Of a stretch of DNA of 64,000 nt, positions 25,917 through 33,757 are shown one piece after another (the first letter of the stretch is position 1; every line of letters begins with the position of its first letter). The notes beneath the pieces were generated by a model, which saw nothing but the letters and a program-made list of their open reading frames with translations, made no database searches and had not been told where the DNA came from. The stretch spans positions 62,001-126,000 of the forward strand of contig CAXNKG010000001.1 of NCBI GenBank assembly GCA_964202965.1. Reading direction: 5' to 3'. Position numbers and translations under genes: made by a program. Source of the stretch: CAXNKG01 sp964202965. Its GTDB lineage: Bacteria > Acidobacteriota > Vicinamibacteria > Vicinamibacterales > UBA2999.

Positions 25917-26333
25917 ATGAACATTGCCGACCTCCCTGCCGTCAACGCGGTACTTAACGGCACCGCGGCGGTCTTCCTGATCGCCGGGTACATCCTGATT
26001 CGGGGCGGACAGCGGGCGCTGCACAAGCGCTGCATGCTCGCGGCGCTCTCCACGTCGGCGCTGTTCCTGGTCTCGTACGTCATCTATCACCTGAACGCGG
26101 GGTCACGCCCGTTTCCAGGGCAGGGTCCGGTTCGCATCCTCTATTTCGCGATTCTAATCACGCACGTCGTGCTCGCCGTGACCGTTCTGCCGCTGGCGCT
26201 GACGACGGCCGCCCGGGGGCTGTGGGGGCAATACGATCGCCACGTGCGCATCGCGCGATGGACGTTCCCCATCTGGATGTACGTGTCGGTGACGGGTGTC
26301 GTGATCTACGTGATGCTCTACCAGATGTACTGA
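25917..26333 (+). CDS. DUF420 membrane protein, CtaM-like cytochrome oxidase assembly factor
   Basis: 138 aa with four predicted membrane helices. Family features are the N-terminal LPAVNAVLNGTAAVFLIAGY, KRCMLAALSTSALFLVSYVI with YHLNAG, HVVLAVTVLPLALTT and RWTFPIWMYVSVTGVVIYVM. Conserved His residues in YHLN and THVVL resemble the heme-A or copper handling site proposed for CtaM/YozB. It follows ctaA and ctaB. The ATG at 25917 begins the conserved part; upstream is repeat. Confidence 0.85.
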   Translation: MNIADLPAVNAVLNGTAAVFLIAGYILIRGGQRALHKRCMLAALSTSALFLVSYVIYHLNAGSRPFPGQGPVRILYFAILITHVVLAVTVLPLALTTAARGLWGQYDRHVRIARWTFPIWMYVSVTGVVIYVMLYQMY

Positions 26334-26337
26334 GGCG

Positions 26338-26376
26338 GTGCAGCAGGCCCGGCCTGCCCGGCCGGGCCTGCTGCAC
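26338..26376 (+). terminator. Strong hairpin after ctaM
   Basis: A perfect 17-bp inverted repeat (26338-26354 with 26360-26376) and a 5-nt loop, starting 4 nt after the ctaM stop. No U-tract follows; a -10-like TAGAAT does. Likely ends the cta transcript or protects its 3' end. Confidence 0.65.
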
Positions 26377-26382
26377 TAGAAT
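26377..26382 (+). promoter_or_regulatory. Putative -10 box (TAGAAT) of the sulfatase-like gene
   Basis: Directly behind the hairpin arm and 11 nt before the ATG at 26394. Confidence 0.45.
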
Positions 26383-26393
26383 AGGTGGGACAC

Positions 26394-28532
26394 ATGCGGT
26401 CCACTTCGCCTGCCTCCAGCCGCCGATGGCAGGCCACGATCATCTTCACGCTGTTCGGCGTCGCCGTCATCGCATCAGCGGTCACGGGCTGGTGGTACGC
26501 CCGCGAATCAACGCCGCATCAGGGACCGATCGTCCTCATTTCTGTCGACGGACTCCGCCCGGCCGACCTCGAAGCGTATGGCGTGACATCCGGCAGGTCT
26601 CCCGGCATCGACGCGCTCGCGGCGGAGGCGGTTATCTTCGAGCGTGCCTACGCGCATTCGCCGCTCACGCTCCCGGCGCACGCGTCGATCCTGGCCGGTC
26701 AGCTGCCGTTCGAGCACGGCGTCCGCGACGAAACGGGTTTTACGCTCAAGGATGAAGCGCGGTCGCTTCCGGAGCTGCTGCGCAGTCGCGGGTTCGAGAC
26801 CGGTGCGGCGGTGTCCTCGTTCCTGCTGCGGCCTGAATCGGGCGTCGCGCAGGGCTTCTCGTTTTTCGACGCCGAGATGCCCGGGTCCACCCGTCCGAAC
26901 ACGCCTGTCCTCGTACGCGACGGCCTCGAGACGACCGATGCCGCCGAACGGTGGCTGCGCTCGCGCCGCGGGCACCGCTTCATGCTGTTCGTGCAGGTCG
27001 ACGACGCGTCGGCCGATTCCGCGGTCGCGCGACTGGTCCAGGAGCTCAGGGCGCAGGATCTCTACGACCAGGCCACCATCATCCTGACGGCGGATCGGGG
27101 CGACGCGGGGACGGGGCTGTCGCTCAACGAGGCCGCCCTCCGCGTGCCGCTGCTCGTGAAGCAGCCCGGCGGCGAAGGCGCCGGACGTCGCATTGCCGGA
27201 CCGGTGCAGCACATCGATCTCCTGCCGACGGTGCTCGACCTGGTTCGCGCGCCGATTCCCTCCGGCCTGCGCGGCCGCTCGCTGCGCGCGGTCCTCGACG
27301 GCGACGAGGAGATGCCCGGCAACCGCCCGATCTACGCAGAAACGCTCGCCGCCCGGTTCCGCTTCGGAGGGCCCGGCAAGTTCTCGCTCGTGACACCGAC
27401 CTACCGCTACGTCCGCGGCGGCCGCGATGAGGTGATCGATCTCGGGTCGGGCGCGGTCATGCCGGTTGACGACACGCCCGAGACCGCGGCCCTGCGCTCC
27501 GAGCTGGAGGAACTGATCGAGCAGCAGAGCGCCGCCGTGCCCCAGGACATCACGCCGGCGGACGAAGACCTGTTTGCGGCGATCGGGTACCTCGGCGGGG
27601 GGCTGCTGTTCGATCCCGAGGCGGAGCCGCTGGATCCCGCGCAGGAAGCGTCGCTCGTCGAGACGCACAGCGCCGCGGCGACGCTGGCCAGCCAGAGGGA
27701 CTATTCGGGTGCCATCGTGCAGCTCCGGCAGATCGCGCGCGCGCACCCGCGCATGGCGGTCGTGCAGTTTCAGCTCGGCACCCTGCTCGCACGCATCGGC
27801 CGCTTCGACGAGGCCCGGCGCGCGTTTGGCGCCGCCGCGGCCGTGGAGCCGGACAACCCGCACGTGCCGATCGCGCTGGCTGGCATGCTGATTCGGGCGC
27901 GGCAGGCGCAGGACGCCGAGCCGCATATCGCGCTCGCCATCGCACTCGCCGAGCATGGCGATGCGCAGGCGCGGGCGGCGGCCCATGAAATGGCCACCCG
28001 GGTAGCGCTCGCGCTCGACGATTTTCCGGCCGCGGCCGCGCATGCCGAAGCCGCGCAGCGTGACGACCCCGCCACGCCGCTGGTCCCGCTCGTTCGCGGG
28101 CGTGCCCTGCTCGCCGAAGGACAGTTCGAGGAGGCGCTGACGGCACTCGAGCAGGCGGTCGACACCGCCACGAGCAGCGAGACGACGGTCGAGGACCTCC
28201 ACCTGCAGCTCGGCCAGACGCTGGCGCGCCTCGAGCGGTATGAGGAGGCTGAGGAGCAGTACCGGATGGAGATGCGCGTCTACCCGCGCACCGTCGCGGC
28301 GTACTCGAGCCTGGTGTCGCTGTATCAGGCGTCCAACCGTTCGGCCGACGCGGAAGAAATCCTGGATCTGCTGGTGGAGTCGGTTCCGACGCCGGAAGCC
28401 TACGACACGGCTGCCAGCCTGTGGACCGTGCTGGGAGAGCCGGCGCGCGCCGCGGCGATCAGGTCTGACGCCCGGGCACGCTTCCGGACGGCTCCGCCGG
28501 CGACGCGGATTGCGCGGGGTGGGCAGCGATAA
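26394..28532 (+). CDS. Sulfatase-like (alkaline-phosphatase fold) protein fused to TPR repeats
   Basis: 712 aa. A membrane anchor (TIIFTLFGVAVIASAVTG, about residues 15-33) is followed by an alkaline-phosphatase/sulfatase fold (about 43-350: IVLISVDGLRPADLEAYG, SPLTLPAHASILAG, HIDLLPTVLDLV). TPR repeats fill about 430-690 (AVVQFQLGTLLARIGRFDEA). The catalytic pocket is abnormal: the Cys/Ser-x-Pro-x-Arg formylglycine motif is replaced by T-L-P-A-H, and the usual D-H-G metal motif reads ADRGDAG. It may be a catalytically weak or non-sulfatase member; family TPR fusions are known in Acidobacteriota. Its 3' end overlaps the convergent flippase-like gene by 74 bp. Confidence 0.82.
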   Translation: MRSTSPASSRRWQATIIFTLFGVAVIASAVTGWWYARESTPHQGPIVLISVDGLRPADLEAYGVTSGRSPGIDALAAEAVIFERAYAHSPLTLPAHASILAGQLPFEHGVRDETGFTLKDEARSLPELLRSRGFETGAAVSSFLLRPESGVAQGFSFFDAEMPGSTRPNTPVLVRDGLETTDAAERWLRSRRGHRFMLFVQVDDASADSAVARLVQELRAQDLYDQATIILTADRGDAGTGLSLNEAALRVPLLVKQPGGEGAGRRIAGPVQHIDLLPTVLDLVRAPIPSGLRGRSLRAVLDGDEEMPGNRPIYAETLAARFRFGGPGKFSLVTPTYRYVRGGRDEVIDLGSGAVMPVDDTPETAALRSELEELIEQQSAAVPQDITPADEDLFAAIGYLGGGLLFDPEAEPLDPAQEASLVETHSAAATLASQRDYSGAIVQLRQIARAHPRMAVVQFQLGTLLARIGRFDEARRAFGAAAAVEPDNPHVPIALAGMLIRARQAQDAEPHIALAIALAEHGDAQARAAAHEMATRVALALDDFPAAAAHAEAAQRDDPATPLVPLVRGRALLAEGQFEEALTALEQAVDTATSSETTVEDLHLQLGQTLARLERYEEAEEQYRMEMRVYPRTVAAYSSLVSLYQASNRSADAEEILDLLVESVPTPEAYDTAASLWTVLGEPARAAAIRSDARARFRTAPPATRIARGGQR

Positions 28533-29478
28533 TCGCCAGCCCGGCGCCGGTCCAGAACAGGTTTCGCACCTTCCGCACCACCGCCAATGTAATTCCGGCC
28601 GCCGGATCGAGGGCCAGCATCGGCGCCACGGCACCGGTCAGCGCTTCGTCGATCCCCACCCGGAACGGCACAAACTTGAACGCCACGGTGACGACGCGGT
28701 TCAACGCCTCGAAGGCGATGGCCTGCGTGAGCGTGATGTGACCGGCCCCGCTCACTGACGAGGCGGGGTCGCCGAGGACCCACCGCAGGGTCAGGTACAC
28801 CTCCAGCACCGCTGTGGCGTGATAGACCAGGTCAAGGGCGTACGCGCGCTGGAACCGCCCCGACTGGCCCACCGAAAACGCCGCCACCGCCTGCCGCACA
28901 GCGGCGATCTCTTCCCGCCACCTCGGCCGCAACCCCCGGCGCTCGTCCCATGTCCCGCGGAGCAGCCGCCGCCCGCCAATGACCGCCGCGGCGATGGCCG
29001 CCAGGGCCGCGCCGAGCGCCCACTGCCACGTGGACGGCAGCGGCACCGTGAGCAGCACGACCAGCAGCCCCACCGACACCATCGTCGCCACCGACGAGGC
29101 ATAGACGACGTTCTCGGCGGCCAGCGATGCAACCGCGTCGCGGGTCGCCAGGTGATGTCGGGAGAGAAAGACCTTCGTCGGCTCGCTGGCCACGAGGCCC
29201 AGCGGCGTGACGTTGCCGACGGAGTCGCCGGCGAGGAACGCCCGGAAGGCGCGGCCGAGCGGCAGCCGGGCGCCGTCAGGCATGCAGAGCCTCCAGGACT
29301 GCGACCGGAGGACGAAACGGACGCCGGCGATCAGGAGCACGACGATGAGGCCCCAGCCGACGCGCTGGATGCCATTGAGGATGTCGGCGGCGCCGGCGCG
29401 CCGCACGACGAAGACGAAGAGGGCGACGCCGGCGACAGTGCTGGCCGCGGTCAGTAACCGGCGTCGGCCTGCGGTCAC
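28459..29478 (-). CDS. Flippase-like membrane protein (LPG synthase TM family)
   Basis: 339 aa with about eight hydrophobic helices and the family motif region RAFLAGDSVGNVTPLGLVASEP (split here as FLAGDSVGNVTPLG and LVASEPTKVFLS). This corresponds to the UPF0104/lysylphosphatidylglycerol-synthase transmembrane domain without the catalytic synthase domain, so it is probably a lipid flippase or a glycosyltransferase partner. Its start overlaps the atpF stop (ATGA), so it is the last gene of the F0 operon transcript. The long 3' overlap with the sulfatase-like gene is unusual but both frames look real. Confidence 0.75.
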   Translation of the reverse strand: MTAGRRRLLTAASTVAGVALFVFVVRRAGAADILNGIQRVGWGLIVVLLIAGVRFVLRSQSWRLCMPDGARLPLGRAFRAFLAGDSVGNVTPLGLVASEPTKVFLSRHHLATRDAVASLAAENVVYASSVATMVSVGLLVVLLTVPLPSTWQWALGAALAAIAAAVIGGRRLLRGTWDERRGLRPRWREEIAAVRQAVAAFSVGQSGRFQRAYALDLVYHATAVLEVYLTLRWVLGDPASSVSGAGHITLTQAIAFEALNRVVTVAFKFVPFRVGIDEALTGAVAPMLALDPAAGITLAVVRKVRNLFWTGAGLAIIAAHPAQSASPAEPSGSVPGRQT

Positions 29479-29981
29479 ACGCGGGGCTGCGACTCGACCT
29501 GCTTGAGGGTTTCCTCGATCAGCGCCTGATTGTCTTCCTTCGACACCTGGCGCCTGAGGATCTTGGACGCGATCGCCACGGACAGATCGACCGCTTCGGT
29601 GCGGATCTGCTGGACGGCGCGGGCGGTTTCGAGCTGGATCTGGCGCTCCGCGTTCTTCACGATCGACGCGGCCTCGGCCCGCGCCTTCTGCTTCAGCTCT
29701 TCCCGGAGCGCTTCGGCATCGGTCCGGCTGCGGGCGATCACGCCTTCGGCCTCGACCCGCGCCTGCGCCATCATCTGGGCCGACTCACGCTGAAGGCGCT
29801 CGAGCTCCTGCCGGGCGCGCTGCGCCTCCTCGAGCGAGGCGGAGATGGCCTGCTGCCGCGCGTCGAGCGCCTGCAGCAGCGGCCGCCACGCGAACTTCGC
29901 GAGCAGCCCCACCAGCACCAGGAACGTGAGGATGGTCCAGATGAACAGCCCGGGGTCGGGCTGGACAAGCGGGTTGTCCAT
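29475..29981 (-). CDS. atpF: ATP synthase F0 subunit b
   Basis: 168 aa. The N-terminal membrane helix (LFIWTILTFLVLVGLLAKFA, about residues 8-28) is followed by RPLLQALDARQQAI and a long charged coiled coil (about 35-150) with the end AIASKILRRQVSKEDNQ, all standard for the peripheral-stalk subunit b. Second to last in the operon; 3 bp separate it from atpE upstream. Confidence 0.95.
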   Translation of the reverse strand: MDNPLVQPDPGLFIWTILTFLVLVGLLAKFAWRPLLQALDARQQAISASLEEAQRARQELERLQRESAQMMAQARVEAEGVIARSRTDAEALREELKQKARAEAASIVKNAERQIQLETARAVQQIRTEAVDLSVAIASKILRRQVSKEDNQALIEETLKQVESQPRV

Positions 29982-29984
29982 GGC

Positions 29985-30209
29985 TTACCTCAGGAGGACG
30001 ATCAGCAGACAGAACACCAGGCCGAGAATCGCGACGCCTTCGAGCAGGAAGAGCGGCAGGTTCACCGCGCCCGTGATCTGGGCCGCCGCGCTCGGCTGCC
30101 GTGCAATTCCCTCGGCGAGCCCGGCCGCAAGCCGCCCGATGCCAAATCCGGCGCCGATCACGATCAGACCCAGGCCGATGCCGGCTCCCATGTAATGCAG
30201 AACTTCCAT
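29985..30209 (-). CDS. atpE: ATP synthase F0 subunit c
   Basis: 74 aa, two membrane helices with the polar loop RQP. Helix 1 has the packed glycine motif GAGFGIGRLAAGLAEGI; helix 2 has the ion-binding glutamate in FLLEGVAILGL. The residue after Glu is Gly, not the Ser/Thr pair of sodium-type rings, so proton coupling is expected. A 112-bp gap without a gene separates it from atpB. Confidence 0.96.
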   Translation of the reverse strand: MEVLHYMGAGIGLGLIVIGAGFGIGRLAAGLAEGIARQPSAAAQITGAVNLPLFLLEGVAILGLVFCLLIVLLR

Positions 30210-30321
30210 CTTTCTCTCCTCCTATAGTCGACAGGTCACGACGTCACACACGCCACAGCCTCACGACGGACACCTGGGGGTGCCGTGTGCCTTGCGGCCT
30301 GTATCAAGTGCCCTGTCACTC

Positions 30322-31263
30322 TCAATGGTGCGTATGAATGGCCATGCCGATGAACACGGCCGTCAGCAGCGTAAACACGTACGCCTGCACCAGTACCACG
30401 ATGATTTCGAGCGCCGAGATGCCGACCGCGAGCGGCACCGACAACGCCAGCCCGATCCCCATCCCGACCGTCTGGCCCGCCAGCTCCGTGAAGATGAACA
30501 CGAACGACAGAATGGCGAGGATCGCGATGTGGCCGCCCGTCATGTTCGCGGCGAGTCGCATGGTGAGCGCGAACGGCCGGACGAGCATGCCCAGGATCTC
30601 GATTGGGATCAGGGCGGCGGCCAGCGCCGGCGACACGCCGTGGGGCACGAGGTTCTTCCAGTGCCCCACCGCGCCGTGCGCGCGGGACCCGGCGACGATG
30701 ATCGCGAAGAAACTGACGATGGCCAGCGCCGCAGTCACGTTGAAGTTCGAGGTCACCGTCGAGCCGCCATGGAGCACCTGGGCGAAGAACGTCTCTTCTC
30801 CGAAGTGGAACACCCAGTGATTGAGGAGCGCGAGAACCTCGAAGATCGGAATCATCCCGATCGCGTTGGCGACCAGGATGAAGAGAAACAGCGTCAGGAG
30901 GAGCGGCGTCCAGGAGGCGACCCACTTGTCGCCGACGCTGGGCCGGACGACGGAATCGCGGATGAACTCGACGAGCGTCTCCAGCGCGTTCATGAAGCCG
31001 GTGGGCACGAGCCGTTCCTGCCGCACGTAGCGGCGCACGGCGGCCGTGACGATCACGAAGATGATCGCCGACACGACCCACAGCATGAGGACGTGCTTGG
31101 TGACCGAGAAGTCGATGCCCGCAATCGTCGGGAGGTGGATCAGCGGATGATCGAGACCGCTGTTGGCGACGTGCTCGATGATCACCTCGCCGGCGTTGAA
31201 TCCCTCGGCGGCCGCTTCCGCCGCTTCGGCGGCCTGTTCCTGAACCTCAGCTTCGATTTGCAT
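30322..31263 (-). CDS. atpB: ATP synthase F0 subunit a
   Basis: 313 aa, polytopic. The essential arginine lies in RPFALTMRLAANMTGG and the C-terminal helix has the expected polar/aromatic pattern (VLVQAYVFTLLTAVFIGMAI). The N-terminus has an unusual acidic/alanine-rich region (about residues 1-40, EVQEQAAEAAEAAAE). Together with the c-ring it forms the proton path. Confidence 0.95.
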   Translation of the reverse strand: MQIEAEVQEQAAEAAEAAAEGFNAGEVIIEHVANSGLDHPLIHLPTIAGIDFSVTKHVLMLWVVSAIIFVIVTAAVRRYVRQERLVPTGFMNALETLVEFIRDSVVRPSVGDKWVASWTPLLLTLFLFILVANAIGMIPIFEVLALLNHWVFHFGEETFFAQVLHGGSTVTSNFNVTAALAIVSFFAIIVAGSRAHGAVGHWKNLVPHGVSPALAAALIPIEILGMLVRPFALTMRLAANMTGGHIAILAILSFVFIFTELAGQTVGMGIGLALSVPLAVGISALEIIVVLVQAYVFTLLTAVFIGMAIHTHH

Positions 31264-31277
31264 TTCTACAGCTCACA

Positions 31278-31637
31278 CTAGACCCGGCTCGCAAACAGGC
31301 GCTGCAGATACAGCGCCTCGACGATGTGCAGCGTGATGAAGTACGCCGTGAAGCTGGCGACGAACGGCATCGGCTGCAGCATGACGACTTTCAACATCAC
31401 GGCGATATACGTTCCGAAAAACACCAGCTTCGCGCCGAAGGTCGCGACCATCATCGACATCAGCAGCTCGGGGCGCGAGGGAAACAGCCTGGCCGCCGTC
31501 ACCCAGGTCACCGCCGCGCCGGCCAGTGGCGCCAGCATGCCGAACACGACCTCGCGACCGCTCTCGACACCGGGGAGCGCCGCAATCACGGCCGCCGTCA
31601 CCAGGCTCACCGACGTCATCGTCCAGAGCGGCTTCAT
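31278..31637 (-). CDS. atpI: ATP synthase subunit I-like membrane protein
   Basis: 119 aa with four hydrophobic helices (SVSLVTAAVIAALPGV, GMLAPLAGAAVTWVTAA, MVATFGAKLVFFGTYIAVML, ASFTAYFITLHIVEALYL). Position between atpZ and atpB, size and topology match AtpI, which helps assemble the c-ring. The ATG at 31637 overlaps the atpZ stop (ATGA). Confidence 0.75.
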   Translation of the reverse strand: MKPLWTMTSVSLVTAAVIAALPGVESGREVVFGMLAPLAGAAVTWVTAARLFPSRPELLMSMMVATFGAKLVFFGTYIAVMLKVVMLQPMPFVASFTAYFITLHIVEALYLQRLFASRV

Positions 31638-31864
31638 GAACGCCAGATCGTCTTGGCCAGCTCGTAGAAGCCGACGATGAGCCCGAGCACGAGTCCGCCG
31701 AAAAGAAACCAGGGCGAGGTACCGCGCCACATGTCCACCATGTAGCCGAGGCCCCCGAGCAGGACGATGGCGCCGATGAGCGTGTAGCTCACCGTCGCCG
31801 CGGGACCCGACTGCTGAATCGTTGTCTGCAGCGCTTTCAGTGAGTCTTTTCGGGCCCCAAACAA
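31634..31864 (-). CDS. atpZ: AtpZ/AtpI-family F0F1-associated membrane protein
   Basis: 76 aa with two helices (VSYTLIGAIVLLGGLGYMVD and SPWFLFGGLVLGLIVGFYEL), the typical AtpZ (F0F1-ATPase subunit, DUF-type) hairpin in which G-Y-x-x-D is conserved. First gene of the F0 operon. The TTG start at 31864 is preceded by a TACGAT box 7 nt upstream. Confidence 0.82.
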   Translation of the reverse strand: MFGARKDSLKALQTTIQQSGPAATVSYTLIGAIVLLGGLGYMVDMWRGTSPWFLFGGLVLGLIVGFYELAKTIWRS

Positions 31865-31871
31865 ACACTCA

Positions 31872-31877
31872 ATCGTA
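31872..31877 (-). promoter_or_regulatory. -10 box (TACGAT) of the F0 ATP synthase operon
   Basis: Minus-strand TACGAT, 7 nt before the TTG of atpZ; leaderless layout. The gap to the divergent VWFA gene also carries that gene's promoter. Confidence 0.5.
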
Positions 31878-31888
31878 TCAGAGGCGGA

Positions 31889-31919
31889 TTGACAGTGGCA
31901 ACGCGGCGGGGACTATACT
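31889..31919 (+). promoter_or_regulatory. Sigma-70-like promoter of the second VWFA gene
   Basis: TTGACA at 31889-31894 and TATACT at 31914-31919, spacing 19 bp (longer than ideal). AGGGGGG follows 5 nt before the ATG at 31939. Confidence 0.55.
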
Positions 31920-31938
31920 CGACCCGTAGGGGGGCCCC

Positions 31939-32835
31939 ATGCGTACGGTCAGCATTTCCCGCCTGGCGCTGTTTGCGGTCGTGTTGGCGGGCGTCCTCGC
32001 CGCCGTTACCGGTGCGCGTGCGCAAGCCGGCCTTCGCGAGCGGACGGTGTTCGTCAGCGCCGTCGATTCCCGCCGCAATCCGGTCGAAGGCCTCGGCCCC
32101 GCCGATTTCACGGTCACGGAAGACGGACGGCGACGCGAAGTGCTCCGCGTCACTCCCGCGCTCGAACCGATCGACATCGCCCTGCTCATCGACACCAGCG
32201 CCGCCGCCACGCGGATGATCGCGCCGACGCGCGAGGCCGTCCGGGCGTTCGTCGCGCAGATGGCGGTCGGCAATCAGATCGCCATCATCGGCCTCGCGGA
32301 TCGTCCGACGATCCTCACCGACTTCACGTCGAATCCCGAACGGCTGGAGCAGGGCGTCGGACGGCTCTTCGCCATGAGCGGCAGCGGCATGACGCTGCTC
32401 GATTCGATCGTCGACGTCGCGAACGGGCTCCGGAAGCGCGACGCGCCGCGGGCCGTGATCGTCCCGGTGATCACGACGGGCGCCGAGTTCACCAACCGGT
32501 ACGCCCGCGACGTGACCGCCGCGATCAGAGGCTCCGGCGGCGCGCTGCACGCGATCGTCATCGGCAACCTGACGATGGGCACGACGGAAGAACGGGAACG
32601 CGCCCTGTCGATCGAACAGGGGTCTCGGGAGAGCGGCGGCCAGCACGTGACCCTGCTGGCCGAGACCGCCGTCGAGCAGGCGCTGCAGAAGCTTGCCCGC
32701 GAGCTAGTCTCGCAGTACAAGGTGGTCTACGGCCGGCCGGAGTCGCTGATACCGCCGGACAAGATTGTGGTGACGGCTGCGCGCGCGGGCGTCACAATGC
32801 GGGGAACGCCCGCCCGCGGCCAGCCGGGAACCTGA
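31939..32835 (+). CDS. Secreted VWFA-related domain protein with degenerate metal site
   Basis: 298 aa. Signal peptide (LALFAVVLAGVLAAVTGARA), then the VWFA-related domain: FTVTEDGRRREVLRVTP, and IDIALLIDTSAAATRM where the MIDAS DxSxS has become D-T-S-A-A. It ends with LVSQYKVVYGRPESL, the family terminus. Loss of the last serine suggests altered or lost metal-dependent binding. One base separates it from the next VWFA gene, so both are co-expressed upstream of the hem genes. Confidence 0.8.
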   Translation: MRTVSISRLALFAVVLAGVLAAVTGARAQAGLRERTVFVSAVDSRRNPVEGLGPADFTVTEDGRRREVLRVTPALEPIDIALLIDTSAAATRMIAPTREAVRAFVAQMAVGNQIAIIGLADRPTILTDFTSNPERLEQGVGRLFAMSGSGMTLLDSIVDVANGLRKRDAPRAVIVPVITTGAEFTNRYARDVTAAIRGSGGALHAIVIGNLTMGTTEERERALSIEQGSRESGGQHVTLLAETAVEQALQKLARELVSQYKVVYGRPESLIPPDKIVVTAARAGVTMRGTPARGQPGT

Positions 32836-32836
32836 C

Positions 32837-33757
32837 GTGACGCCAGCCGTTCGCGCCGCCGTCATCGTCGCCGCCGTCATCGTCACGGCCGCCGCTCTCC
32901 CCGTCCTGGCGCAGCGGCCGCAGTTCCGATCGACGGTCGACATCGTCTCGCTGAACGTCACCGTGGTGAACGGATCGAACTTCTACGTCACCGACCTCGA
33001 ACAGTCCGACTTCTCGGTGTTCGAGGACGGCGTCAAGCAGGAGCTGATCTTCTTCACGCGGCGGCCGCAGCCCATCGCGCTGTCGCTCCTCCTCGACAGC
33101 AGCGCGAGCATGGAAAACAACATGCAGACGCTGCAGACCGCCGCCACCAATTTCGTGAAGCGGCTGAAACCGAGCGACCTGGCGCAGGTGATCGATTTCG
33201 ACAGCCGGGTGTCCATACGTCAGGGATTCACCAACGACCTCGCGCTGCTCGAGTCGGCCATCCAGCAGACCGTCTCGGGCGGCTCGACCTCCCTGCACAA
33301 CGCCATTTACGTGTCGCTGAAGGAACTCGCGAAGGTCAAGGTGCAGAGCGACGAGGACGTGCGCCGGCAGGCGCTCATCGTGTTCTCGGACGGCGAGGAC
33401 ACGTCGAGCCTCGTGTCGTTCGAGGAAGTCCTCGACCTGGCCAAGCGCTCCGAGACCTCGATCTACACCATCGCGCTGCGCGGAAACGACAGCACCACGC
33501 GCGGCTTCCGCGAGGCGGAATTCATCCTGCGGCAGCTGGCGCAGGAAACCGGCGGGCGGTCGTTCTTCCCGCAGAAGGTCGACGATCTCAACGCCGTCTA
33601 CGGACAGATCGCCGACGAGCTCGCCAGCCAGTACACCGTCGGATACTCATCGAGGAACCCCCGCGTTGACGGCGCGTTCCGCCGGATCGTCGTGCAGATC
33701 GCCCGGCCCAACGTGACGGCCCGCACGAAGCGGGGCTACTTCGCCCCGGGACGTTGA
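32837..33757 (+). CDS. Secreted VWFA-related domain protein
   Basis: 306 aa. The signal peptide is followed by FSVFEDGVKQELIFFTRRPQ and an intact MIDAS (LLLDSSASME, about residue 87), IVFSDGEDTSSL and the end SQYTVGYSSRNP. GTG start at 32837, one base after the previous stop. Its stop overlaps the TTG of the hemX-like gene (TTGA), tying the VWFA pair to the tetrapyrrole operon by position only. Confidence 0.83.
   Translation: MTPAVRAAVIVAAVIVTAAALPVLAQRPQFRSTVDIVSLNVTVVNGSNFYVTDLEQSDFSVFEDGVKQELIFFTRRPQPIALSLLLDSSASMENNMQTLQTAATNFVKRLKPSDLAQVIDFDSRVSIRQGFTNDLALLESAIQQTVSGGSTSLHNAIYVSLKELAKVKVQSDEDVRRQALIVFSDGEDTSSLVSFEEVLDLAKRSETSIYTIALRGNDSTTRGFREAEFILRQLAQETGGRSFFPQKVDDLNAVYGQIADELASQYTVGYSSRNPRVDGAFRRIVVQIARPNVTARTKRGYFAPGR

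Noticed and set aside
26508..28634. A 708-codon minus-strand frame opposite the sulfatase-like gene
   Set aside because: Arg/Gly/Ala-rich composition without motifs; the plus frame has clear sulfatase-fold and TPR patterns.
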